Below, piece after piece: positions 48,996 through 58,400 of a stretch of DNA of 64,000 nt; positions within the stretch are counted from its first letter, which is position 1; the number at the start of each line of letters is the position of its first letter. This DNA is from Paraphoma chrysanthemicola (taxonomy: Eukaryota; Ascomycota; Dothideomycetes; Pleosporales; Phaeosphaeriaceae), in assembly GCA_020744225.1 (NCBI GenBank), contig JAGMWG010000019.1, positions 1,054,001 to 1,118,000 of the forward strand. The letters are read 5' to 3'. A program made the position numbers and the translations under genes. Under the pieces are notes generated by a model that was not told the origin of the DNA, did not search any database, and worked only from the letters and a program-made list of their open reading frames with translations.

Positions 48996-50290
48996 TATAC
49001 TTATATTACTTACTACTAATAGTATACTTTAGAAGTCTAAAACTCTAAGTAATACTCTAGAATTTAGGTTATAATTAATACTAATTTAAGAGAGAATTTA
49101 AAAGTATATTAATAGCTTCTTTACTTATATAGTTAAAGTAGTTAAAAAGCTTACTAAAGATATAAAGATAATAGTATGTTCTTTAGTATTAATAAGTAAC
49201 TAAGTTAAGAAGCTTTAAATAGCTAATAAGACTATCTTATACTATAAATTATATAAGAGAAAGTATATAAAAGCTAAGAGAACTCTTATAGCTAAAAAGA
49301 GTATATACGTAACTATCTTAAAGAAGTTTATAGTATATAGTAATAAGAAGAAGATAAAAAAGAGTATATATACTAAAAGTAGTAAGCTAACTTAAAGGTG
49401 CTGTAGATACTATAGTAAGACTAGTTATAACTTATATATATAAGTAAGTAAAAGAAATAGTCTCTAAGTAATATATATACTATATAATATAGTAGATCTA
49501 CTTTAAGATACGTTTTGTACTCTTATAAGAGTACGTTTTAGTAAGATCTTAGTATAGTAAGTAACTTACCTATATAAGTAACTTACTTATAGAGTACGTT
49601 ATACTTATACTACTTACTATAAATATTATACTTTAGAAGTCTAAAACTCTAAGTAATATCTTAGAATTTAAGTTATAATTAATACTAATTTAAGAAAGAA
49701 TTTAAAAGTATATTAATAGCTTTTTTACTTATATAGTTAAGATAGTTAAAAAGCTTACTAAAAGCGTAAAGATAATAGTATATTTCTTAGTATTAATAAG
49801 TAACTAAGTTAAAGAGCTTTAGGTAGCTAATAAAACTATCTTATATTATAAATTACGTAAGAGAAAGTATAGAAAGACTAAAAGAACTTTTATAGCTAAA
49901 GAAAGTATATGCTTAACTATTTTAAAAGAGTTTATAGTATATAGTAATAAGAAGATAAAGAAGAGTACGTATACTAAAAGTAGTAAGATAACTTAAAAAC
50001 ACTATAGATACTATAGTAAAGCTAGTTATAACTTACGTATATATAAGTAAGTAAAAGAAAAAGTCTCTAAGTAATATAAGTACTATATAGTATAGTAAAT
50101 CTACTATAAGGTGCGTTTTATACTCTTGTAAGAGTACGTTTTTAATATAGTCTTAGTAGAGTAACTAACTCGCTCGTGTAACTAACTCGCCCGTGTAACT
50201 AACTCGCCCGTGTAACTAACTCGCCCGTGTAACTAACTCGCCCGTGTAACTAACTCGCCCGTGTAACTAACTCGCCCGTAGAGTACGTTA
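48996..50290 (+). repeat. Tandem duplication of the 3' part of pogo D
   Basis: Two head-to-tail copies, about 48996-49600 (605 bp) and 49601-50290 (690 bp). Both run from TATACTTATA to the TIR end GAGTACGTTA. The length difference of 85 bp equals five 17-bp units: copy 1 has two units, copy 2 has seven. Copy 1 is more RIPed in the units. Confidence 0.85.
50161..50279 (+). repeat. 17-bp tandem array (GTAACTAACTCGCCCGT)x7
   Basis: Seven perfect-length units, six identical and the first differing at one base (CGCTCGT). It is the subterminal repeat of pogo D, present twice in RIPed form at 49559-49592. It retains C and TG steps that are lost nearly everywhere else in the island. Confidence 0.95.
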
Positions 50291-50334
50291 TCTAACTATT
50301 TACTACTTATAGTATAGTAATTTTGAAGCCTGTA

Positions 50335-52410
50335 TTAGCTACTACGACCTCTTCCTCCGCCTCTTCCTCTACTAGACCCGCGCCCACCAAAGCCTGCCCT
50401 GCCCCTGCCGTGGCCAACTGATCCACGTCCACGTTCACCGCTACCCCTAGTCGCATTGCCAATTCTACTACCGGACAGACTTAAACGACCAGGAAAGAAG
50501 GTAGGACGTCCGTTCCATCCATTGTTGTACCACTTCTCGCCGGCCTCGAACCACCGCTCCAATGCCGGCGTGATGATAACGCCCTCAGTAATCTCAACGC
50601 TACGCTCGCGTACCTTACGAATCATATACAGCTGGCTCTGTGACATGGGCATACACGAATACCCTGCGCTGACACTATCGGTGATTGTTCGGCGCAAGAA
50701 TGAGGTAAACTCAGCCTTATTCGGCATGTGTTTGATGCCCATGGCGGCCAAAAAAGTTGGAAAACTATCAATGTCCCGAATTTTGCGTATACGCTGAGCC
50801 ATGACCGAGGACATGCCAGGCGGGGGCGCGCCGTGTGTGTCGAATAAGGTTTCGCGAAGCTCGAGGAGGGTTTTCTTTGGCGGACGTGCAGCTGAGCTGA
50901 AGAGCTTTAGGAACATGAGAAGACGATAAGAGGTTGGAGACGCGGCGAAAGTCTTGACCAGACGATAGTTGGACACGCCGGTCGGTTCCAGGTATGCTAG
51001 TTCGGCGTATCCAGCGCCCTTGGCGTCAAGCATCCATACCACATTACGAAGTATCGCTTCTTTGATGACCAAAAAGGTTAATTCTTCGGTCAACCCAGCG
51101 TCTGAGACGAGAGCTCCCACTAAGACATGTCCGAGATCAGGAAAGTGACTCTTGCTTCGCGGGCCTGCCGTGAAGCGGTGTACCATCCGATTGGCCGCAG
51201 TAACGATTGTTGCATCCTCCGTCGCGAGGCATAACAGCAGGTGATAAAGACCGAAGTATGCTTCTACAGCCTTCTCGGAAGCGTGGCTCAGCGTACTACG
51301 ACAGTCCGGGCGACTGTAACCTTTCTCTGCGTCTGCCGAGAACTGAACAACGATATTGTTCATGAAACTGTATAGCACGTCGACATGACCTGGCTCCTTG
51401 TTTTCCATTTTGGCAAAGTCGTGAATAACTTTGATGCACGCAGTGACGTTGGTCTTCACTCGGTTCCAGTGGCGTCGACTCAGCGGCAGAGGCAGCCATT
51501 TGTCAAATTTGACCCCCTGAATACTTCGGTGGACGCCATGTTGAAAGAAGGCTTCTTGGCTGAGGAGGTCAAATTCAGACCGGAAGGTTGGACGGCGGCC
51601 TCCCACGACGGCAACGCCAATCCCAAGCTTTGTGTCCATGAAGGACTCCTTCAAGCAGAAACAGTGCAGCTCGCGAACGCGGATGAAGTCGTACGAATAA
51701 ACCATGCTCTTGATGCTCGGAATTGCGTCGGCAAGGGCTAAAATATCGCGTGTCTCAAGTTCGGCGAGGAGTAGCAGCACTACTTCGTCTGGAAGAGTGA
51801 ACAATTTCGAAACCACTTTCTTATGCATCAGGTAGTTGACCGAGTGGGGTCCGTTTGGTGTCGCTGCGGTTTGGTCGATGTCCATGTCATCAGTACACGA
51901 AGGCGTCCATGATGGCCCGAAACCACACACGCCACAGCTGAACGAGTCCGGCAGTCTGAAGTGATCACCATACCGTCGTCGCTGCTCCGTAAGTTGTTTC
52001 CGGTATGCGGCTAAGTTGACAGGGCCGCCGCCATGGTCCTGCTCAAGCGAGTCGCTGCAGAAGAAGCTTAGGAGCTGGACCACGATGCCCTTCAGAGTAT
52101 AGGCCGGTGTCCAGCCTTCCTCGGTATTGAGCATGGTAGCACAAATGTAATCGCCGAACACGTTGGGATGCTGAACACGGCTCTGAATTTTGACGGTCGG
52201 GGCAGACAATGGGTAGTCGTTGTGGAACTCAATGCTTAGATGTAGTGGGTCATTGTCTTCGGCTGTGATGATGAGGCACGCCTTGCGGATATCGGCATCT
52301 TCAAAATGCAAATGGACGTTCGGATACGGATCTTGCTGAATCTCCTGGATGTCGCTCAGGAGTCGACGCTCCAGAGCCTTGGGTGCGGTCGAAGTCCGTG
52401 CTGTGGTCAT
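50335..52410 (-). CDS. E2-like (UBC-fold) protein with F-box-like segment and RG-rich tail
   Basis: One intronless 691-aa frame, ATG at 52410, TAA at 50335. Residues about 10-125 are a ubiquitin-conjugating fold: ALERRLLSDIQEIQQDP, then the HPN motif in VQHPNVFGDYICATML with Cys90 at the catalytic place, then GWTPAYTLKGIVVQLLSFF. A small CxxC...C stretch (SCGVCGFGPSWTPSC, residues 158-172) follows. Residues about 203-245 (LFTLPDEVVLLLLAELETRD) look like an F-box. The middle 400 residues are unassigned. The tail (about 655-691) is rich in RG/RGG. Likely role is ubiquitin transfer or substrate choice; RG tails often bind RNA, but that is inference. It ends 45 bp from the RIPed island. Confidence 0.8.
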   Translation of the reverse strand: MTTARTSTAPKALERRLLSDIQEIQQDPYPNVHLHFEDADIRKACLIITAEDNDPLHLSIEFHNDYPLSAPTVKIQSRVQHPNVFGDYICATMLNTEEGWTPAYTLKGIVVQLLSFFCSDSLEQDHGGGPVNLAAYRKQLTEQRRRYGDHFRLPDSFSCGVCGFGPSWTPSCTDDMDIDQTAATPNGPHSVNYLMHKKVVSKLFTLPDEVVLLLLAELETRDILALADAIPSIKSMVYSYDFIRVRELHCFCLKESFMDTKLGIGVAVVGGRRPTFRSEFDLLSQEAFFQHGVHRSIQGVKFDKWLPLPLSRRHWNRVKTNVTACIKVIHDFAKMENKEPGHVDVLYSFMNNIVVQFSADAEKGYSRPDCRSTLSHASEKAVEAYFGLYHLLLCLATEDATIVTAANRMVHRFTAGPRSKSHFPDLGHVLVGALVSDAGLTEELTFLVIKEAILRNVVWMLDAKGAGYAELAYLEPTGVSNYRLVKTFAASPTSYRLLMFLKLFSSAARPPKKTLLELRETLFDTHGAPPPGMSSVMAQRIRKIRDIDSFPTFLAAMGIKHMPNKAEFTSFLRRTITDSVSAGYSCMPMSQSQLYMIRKVRERSVEITEGVIITPALERWFEAGEKWYNNGWNGRPTFFPGRLSLSGSRIGNATRGSGERGRGSVGHGRGRAGFGGRGSSRGRGGGRGRSS

Positions 52411-53606
52411 GATGACAACGGTGATGGACGCAAGAGGACGGCCGGACGGCTTAAGATAATGTTGGCGATCAAAGAACGGGTATTTTCCCCGTGTTCGAGA
52501 TATTGTTCAGGGAAGAGGACCTGTCAGTCTCTTATCAGTGAAGGAGCCCGGCTGAGACATGCGGCTCTGCCAGGCAGCAAATGATAGCAAAGGCGCAAAG
52601 CAAACGCCCAAAAACCAAGTCTCGCCTGTTTGCATTGCATCTAGCCGCCCTCATCAGCTTGCTCCACCCCTGAAAGGCGTGATCCCGTGCGCATGTACTT
52701 CATCGGGGTGATGTAACGCCCTTTAGCGACATCAATTCAGAAAAGGGCGTAGCTTCTCCGGCCAGCTGGGCCATTCATGCATAGTGCCACAGCAGCCATA
52801 ATGATTGTTAGACTGGCTGATCTGATGAGCTTGGGTGTTCTGAAAGCCACGGACAAACAATTGTTTGTTGGCGCCACCCTTGGGAGGGTCTGTTGCAACT
52901 TGCAAAGTGTCAAACTTGATACATTTTGGAGACTGGCTTACTAATCAGCATGTTGATACCTCTATATTGATTGGTCCAGCAAATTCGTGTTTTACAATGA
53001 TGGGACAGAAGATTGCGAGAGGGCGACCCGTCGGAGGCAAAGTTGCTTACTCCATAAGTGTGAGATGTTAAGTACTATCCGTCTGGTCTCCGGAACCTTG
53101 ATCTGACACTCGGTAACGAATCAGGACATGTATCATGCACACACGTAGATGGAAACCCGCCGATATCGTACACATCACCCTAGTCTGAGATCTTCATTCA
53201 AGGCATGTGTAACTAAACTCAGGCCGCCACCTTTATATCTGTTGCGAACGTTCTATCACCTGTCAGTTTTACAGGAAACCCAGTTTTCAACGCCCCATGA
53301 GACTGCCGCTACACGGTTTCTGAGATTGGACCGCAGTGTCCCCTTCACAACATACTCAACAGCGACAGCGGACCCAGGAAATACCCAAGCCTGTAAGAAC
53401 TGTAGTGATTATAAGTAATTTTGTCGAAGAAACCGAAGTGCGGAGACGTCCTATGACCTGGAATAGCTCAGGCTTGTTTTTAAAGGCCTCTTACAAACTA
53501 CTGCCGGATGCGGCCTCGTTCAGCAGTATCCGCCAGCCCTGTTGCATACTGCATCCACCTACACAGAACCGATGAGCAATGAGTCTTCACACAGATTTAA
53601 TGTGCT
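52411..53606. other. Upstream region of the E2/F-box gene; no gene seen
   Basis: About 1.2 kb. It carries the promoter of the E2/F-box gene (minus) and the 3' flank of the acidic protein gene (minus). Short open frames are unrecognised and lack splice or signal evidence. Confidence 0.5.
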
Positions 53607-53690
53607 TTACTCCTCCACAACTTCCTCGACAACCTCCTCGACAACCTCCTCCACGACTTCCTCGACTACCTCATCAACACCCTCGTCCTC
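53607..53690 (-). repeat. 12-bp coding repeat (Val-Val-Glu-Glu)
   Basis: The 3' end of the acidic protein gene is made of imperfect 12-bp units of the type GAGGAGGTTGTC, giving VVEE repeats. Synonymous differences between units show the protein sequence is kept while the DNA drifts. Confidence 0.75.
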
Positions 53691-54161
53691 CTGCTCATCT
53701 CCATCAAACTCCTCACCCTGCTCCTCCTCTTCCTCTGCATTATCACCATCCTGCTCGCCCAGGTCAAAATCACCCTCTTCATCCTCATCCTCATCCTCAT
53801 CATCATCATCCTCTCCGTCCTGGTCATCTCCGTTGTCCTCGTCAAACTCATCGGATCCATCCTCCTCCCCGGTATCCTCACCACCGCTAACGTCCTCGAC
53901 GGCCTCGTCAAACCCAGAAAAGTCGACATCCGCGTCGACATCTGCAACATCCTCTCCATCATCCTGGCGCTTGACGACTACACTGTGCACAGTGCGTGCA
54001 TTCATGATGTTCGCATTCGCGCGTTTCGCATCTGCATGTTCGACGCTGCCGCCCATGGCGAAGTTATAAATCCCAACGGTAGTGTCATCGGTGCGCTTGA
54101 GGGGCGCGGCGGCGGCAAGCACAAGGAGCAGAGTGTTGGCGAAGAAAGTGGTAGCGCGCAT
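53607..54161 (-). CDS. Small secreted acidic protein with Kex2-type sites
   Basis: 184 aa, ATG at 54161, TAA at 53607. The frame is open further upstream, but only this ATG heads a signal peptide (MRATTFFANTLLLVLAAAAP). Dibasic KR sites follow at residues 22-23, 46-47 and 64-65, cutting out TDDTTVGIYNFAMGGSVEHA-DAKR and ANANIMNARTVHSVVVKR-type pieces if Kex2 acts. The rest (about 66-184) is almost wholly Asp/Glu with Gly, ending in five or so copies of VVEE from a 12-bp DNA repeat. I do not recognise a family. It could be a Kex2-processed peptide precursor, an acidic calcium- or wall-binding protein, or an effector-like protein. It lies about 3.3 kb from the AT-rich island. Confidence 0.7.
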   Translation of the reverse strand: MRATTFFANTLLLVLAAAAPLKRTDDTTVGIYNFAMGGSVEHADAKRANANIMNARTVHSVVVKRQDDGEDVADVDADVDFSGFDEAVEDVSGGEDTGEEDGSDEFDEDNGDDQDGEDDDDEDEDEDEEGDFDLGEQDGDNAEEEEEQGEEFDGDEQEDEGVDEVVEEVVEEVVEEVVEEVVEE

Positions 54162-55485
54162 GATTGCTGTGGTGGTGGGTGTTTTGGTGGTGGTGGTTCG
54201 TGGTGTGGTTATATTCTGAAGCACGAAGGAATCGAAAATTGAAAGAGTGGATTGATTATCTCGAAGAAATTCAAATGAGTGACTGAGTACGAAATTTCGC
54301 AATGAGAGTTTGCAGCGGAGGTGTAGTGCAAGTGGGGAGACTCGAGCCTTTAAGTGTGCGTGCATAAGCCTCGACACTGGTGCTCGCAGGATAGGAGAAT
54401 CACACAACTAGGTTTCGCCATGTTGCCGCAGACACAATAGCGCATTAGAGTTGACATTGCAATTGTCATACGACCCATCTGTGTTAGCGGCAAGCGCCGT
54501 CTCAAGGTGGCGGATGAGGCTGAATAAAGTGGCGGAGACGAGGGAGGCTTTGGCGTAAAGGGGTAGCTCGTGTCGACCGAATTCCATGGTCTGCATTCGG
54601 TCGACTCAAGGGCTATCTTGCACAGGCTCTTTCTTTTTTGAAGAATATGTTTCAAGCCCTCATGTCACTTGTAGTCAGCCCTGGAGGTAGCTCGAACTTC
54701 TTGCTGTGTGGGCATTGCGCAACTGTCACAAACTGAGTTTTAGGGAAACATTTGATTCTCCCTGCAGCAAGGTCGCGACTGCAATCGCTTGTTTGAGCTT
54801 GTCTGTGCTTGTCTAGGCGCGGCACCTTCCCATCTGTCACGTCTGGCTACAAAGTCGAGACCTCAGTGGAAATTGGCTACTCATCTACCAGCTGAGTGCA
54901 AGGTGGCGGAAATCTAGACTCACATCCTGAGCATTAGCCGAAGAGCCCGGACTTGGCGAACACCTTGAGTTTCCACCGTGGACAACACAGATAACTTGCG
55001 TTGCTAAGAACATCGGCAGCGTCACGACTGAGTAGGAGAAGTTGCAGCATATAAGCACATTCAACATGAGACAGATTGTGAAGTTGGCACCCTTTCGTTA
55101 TCTAACACCTCCTCCTACTCTCAATACTCGCACTGAGCTTTCCCTCATAAGCTCCACTACCTGCGCCTACTGGCGCACTGTCGTTTACAATATTGACAGA
55201 ACAGAAGAAGAAAATCGATAGTGCCTGCCGCGCTGGTATATGCACCGACGTGTCCTCCAAGAACGCTCCGATACATGCTGAAGTTCAAAATCCCTTGTAG
55301 AAGTCATTAGAAAGAATGGGATACCTTGAAGAATCCACTGTGAAAGAAAATGGTGATGGTATCGCGGAAGCCCAAAGTGTCATGAAACGCCGAGCACACT
55401 AAAAAGAAGGAATCGGTGACCAAGGCCGTTAGATCTGCCGTCGTGGTGATGAGGCTGCGTCCCCCTTGTCTTTCAAGAAGTTTTT
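54162..55485. other. Intergenic stretch, no gene seen
   Basis: About 1.3 kb. It contains the promoter of the acidic protein gene, with a GGTGGT/GTGGTG-rich stretch at 54169-54210 just upstream of its ATG, and the 3' flank of the RhoGEF-like gene. Nothing else recognised. Confidence 0.5.
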
Positions 55486-58400
55486 CTAATACCTGAGCTT
55501 GCCCAGAAGCCCGTAGCAGTAGGCGCATTCTCGTTCACTCTTCATTTGGACCATAAAGACTCTCGCACGTGCACCGGACACACCGCCAGTTTTTCCAACT
55601 CGCCCGATGTGGCCGTCGTCGCCTACGACGTCTTCCCAAACAGATACTGCAATGCCACTGCGGGCGACTCGCTCGAAACAGCTCTCCGAAAGTGTCACGT
55701 CGAGAAGGATCTCGTTCTTGGTCTTGCCAGTAATCACAATACGGCGCTCCTGCGCTGGGTCGCGCTGACCATGAGCGCGCTGACGCGTGTTAGGAGATGG
55801 CGAGGATGGCGTGCTGGGATTTGGACTGGGCAGCATAATTGTCAATCGCGCGCTGCCCATGTCGCGCCACTTCTTGAGTGTCTCACGTTCGTAGAGCCTG
55901 CATTTAGTGTTCGTGATGCCAGCTGGTGCGCCTGGTGCTCTGCCATCGCCATTGGGGGTTGATGCTCCTGAACCTCCGCTGGAATTGGCGTCGAAGGAGG
56001 AGCCCGTGCTACGTGATCCAAGCGTTGAGTTGCGGACAGAGAAGACACCATTCTTACCCCAAGAGAAGCGGCCCAGGGCGGATTTGAGGGCGGTGTTCAT
56101 AGTCCCAACAGACGAGTCGGTCGCTGCTGAGATGGAAGCAGCTCGGGTGCTTGACTTTCTGTAGCTACTTCTGCGCCCCAGTGTGCCCCCAAGCCAACCA
56201 GATGAAGTGCCACCATTAGTCCTGGCAGCGTTCTGGCGATCCATGACCTCAGCCCAGCTAGTTTGACCATAGGGGCCGCGCGCGTTTTGCAAGGCAATGT
56301 ATGTAGGGTTGTTGATACGCGATTGGTTGATCATGGCATAGAGCTGTGCGCATTCGGCAGGGTTGCGACTCCTCAACATGATGTTGTTGCCCGTTCTGAT
56401 GCGCGAGTCTGCAGTAGGAGGCGAGCGTATGGAAATGTCAATGGCTGTGGACTTTCGAAGGGGAACAAGAGGGGTAAGCTCAACCGCAATAAGGGGAGCA
56501 CGTCCTTCTGGCTGAAGAATCTCATCTCCGTCGGCCACGAATGGCTTTGAGTGCATGGCGCTGATTTCGAAGACCTCAAGCTTCCCTGGCGTGACCACTA
56601 TGCTGCACTCGTCTGGATGCAAGCTATCCCATCTACCTGCATCAGACCAGGCAAAGATAGATGCGACTGCCTTTACAGCTTTACCACTTCCCTGAGGTAC
56701 CGTTCGGTAGGGTGTGTTTGATGCAGATTGTGACGGAGTGATTGTTCCATTAGGAAGTGTATAGATTGAGCTGGGTGGCGACACTTTGGGAAATTTCTTT
56801 GTGTCCTCAGCCTCGACTTGATCTCTGCTTGGGCGTGTAGTATCCCGCGCGCCTGAAGCTGGGCGGGACGAGTACCCTCGGGGCCCAAGATAGCCAATTG
56901 GCATTAACGGCATTGGCACATCGTCATCAAGCTCGTCTTCAGAAGAATCCGAAGTGAGACTGGCTTCGTCCTCTTCGTCGAGGTCATCCTCCGACACAGT
57001 CTCTTCTTCGCTTTCACTGGAAGACTCGGTACATGTAGACGGCTCATACTCATGTTTCAGAGGCGATGATGAGCGGCGCTTGGTTCTAAAGGCCGGCAGG
57101 CTTGGCGTGAAGATGGGCGTATTCGAACCCTTCAGAGTAACGGGTGTTGCTGGACTGGACGATCGATGAGGTGGCGGCGCGGGTGGTTCTTCAGCGGTCT
57201 CGTTTGAGCGCGTAGTGTCATCGTCACTTGGCTTACGAACGCTTCTTCGACGCTTAGGCGGCGCGGACGCAGCTTTAGGACGGGGTCCCATGGGCTTCTC
57301 AACGTCTCTCGTGGGTGTTGTGGGCTGACTGGTTTTGCGTGATCTCGGGATTACAGGCAGTTCCATCGAAGGTACTGAGGAGACTCGCCGATGTGCTTGC
57401 GGACGTTGAGGGGATGACGGGGGTGAATCTGGCGGTGATGGAGTGGCCTCCTTGGATGAGATTTCGTCTTCCTCGGATTCGTCCGAGTAGTCAACATCAG
57501 AGGATGGCATCCAGACACTATAGCCCTTGGATGATTGTGACACTGTAGAGGGTGCTGTGGGAAATGATTTGGGTCGTTGCCGCTTAGTTGACTTCCTCCG
57601 TGGCTTAACGTCATCTTCGACAGCATTCGGCTCATCTGCAGGTCCTGTAGGGTCGTCAAGTGTAATTTTGCGCGAAGGCCGGGATGAGCTGGGCGAAGCA
57701 GTAACGGTTCTTGGCAGGCGCTTCGCTCTGGTACGCTTGAGACCTACAGGTGAGCCAGTACCTGCGGCTCTGGCTGCGTCGTTGAGGCTGCGCGGTGTGC
57801 GGTCTGGGTCATTATAGGGCTCGTCAATGTTTTGCGTATCGGTTCCGCCGCCTGGGGGAGTGGTTGGAGACGTAGCACGCAACTGTAGTCGTTTCTCCGG
57901 AGTGTCATAGCGCCATACCTTGGAGACTTCTGTATGTTGTTCTCCAATAGGAATCTCGATCTCGTGAGGACTTGGAGTTCGGCTTTTATGTGGTGGTATA
58001 GGCGCGGTTGCGGCCGACGAGAGCGAAGTTGATGCATGGCTGCTACCAGGCCGTAACGGCGGACTCTGGTCTATTTTGATATCGGAAATTTGTGGCGGGA
58101 TGGGGTGAAGACCAAGCATTTGTACCCACTCAAATCCAGCTTGTTCGTCATCGGTCACTAAAGACATGACTTCATTCCACTCGGTACCATCTGCTTGAAC
58201 TCCACGGATCATGACGATGATTTCTCCTTTCAGATCGCCATTGCGTGCTGACACGCGGCCGAGTTGGATGGGTGGGAGAAGCAGCCATCGTCCGGTTGGA
58301 TCGACTTCGCAGAACAAAAGGTCGCCACTGGTTCCGGCGCCTGGTGCATCATCACGAATAAGAATTTCTACACGGCAATTAACTTCCTGGCCAGTGGTAT

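Larger units (their letters stand above)
16100..50290. other. AT-rich island of RIP-mutated nested transposons
   Basis: About 34 kb with abrupt edges. CpA and TpG are strikingly rare while TpA is everywhere, which is the signature of RIP (C to T in CpA on both strands). No frame of 60 codons survives on either strand; stops sit where CAA, CAG and TGG would have been. Despite this, conserved protein motifs, terminal repeats and target duplications of several elements are still readable and are listed separately. RIP is an established process in Pezizomycotina; its action here is inferred from the dinucleotide pattern. Confidence 0.93.
47234..50290 (+). mobile_element. Pogo/Fot-like DNA transposon D with solo LTR and repeated 3' end
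   Basis: The left end begins TAACGTACTCTATAAGTAAG; the right end is its complement, ending CTCGCCCGTAGAGTACGTTA. The plus strand encodes a third RIPed pogo transposase: IIQYILNLNV, LKVKFNYKYNYKRALYKNSK, NIKAKYSILYKNTYKFNKFS (ancestral NFDETGF), then NSYKSYN and downstream FYISSYLLYFL and FYLI pieces, to about 49030. A solo LTR (47258-47756) sits inside the left terminus. From about 48996 the 3' part occurs twice in tandem. Dead as a source of transposase. Confidence 0.78.

Noticed and set aside
50161..50279. CRISPR-like array
   Set aside because: The 17-bp units are directly adjacent with no spacers, in a fungal transposon end.
16100..50290. Regional centromere
   Set aside because: AT-richness and nested retroelements fit, but so does an ordinary RIP island between genes; nothing in sequence alone distinguishes them without CENP-A data.
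16100..50290. Live genes hidden in the island
   Set aside because: Every frame checked that shows protein similarity belongs to a transposon and has multiple stop codons.
53542..54069. Plus-strand Ser/Thr-rich frame
   Set aside because: It is the antisense of the Asp/Glu repeats of the acidic protein; the minus-strand frame has the signal peptide.
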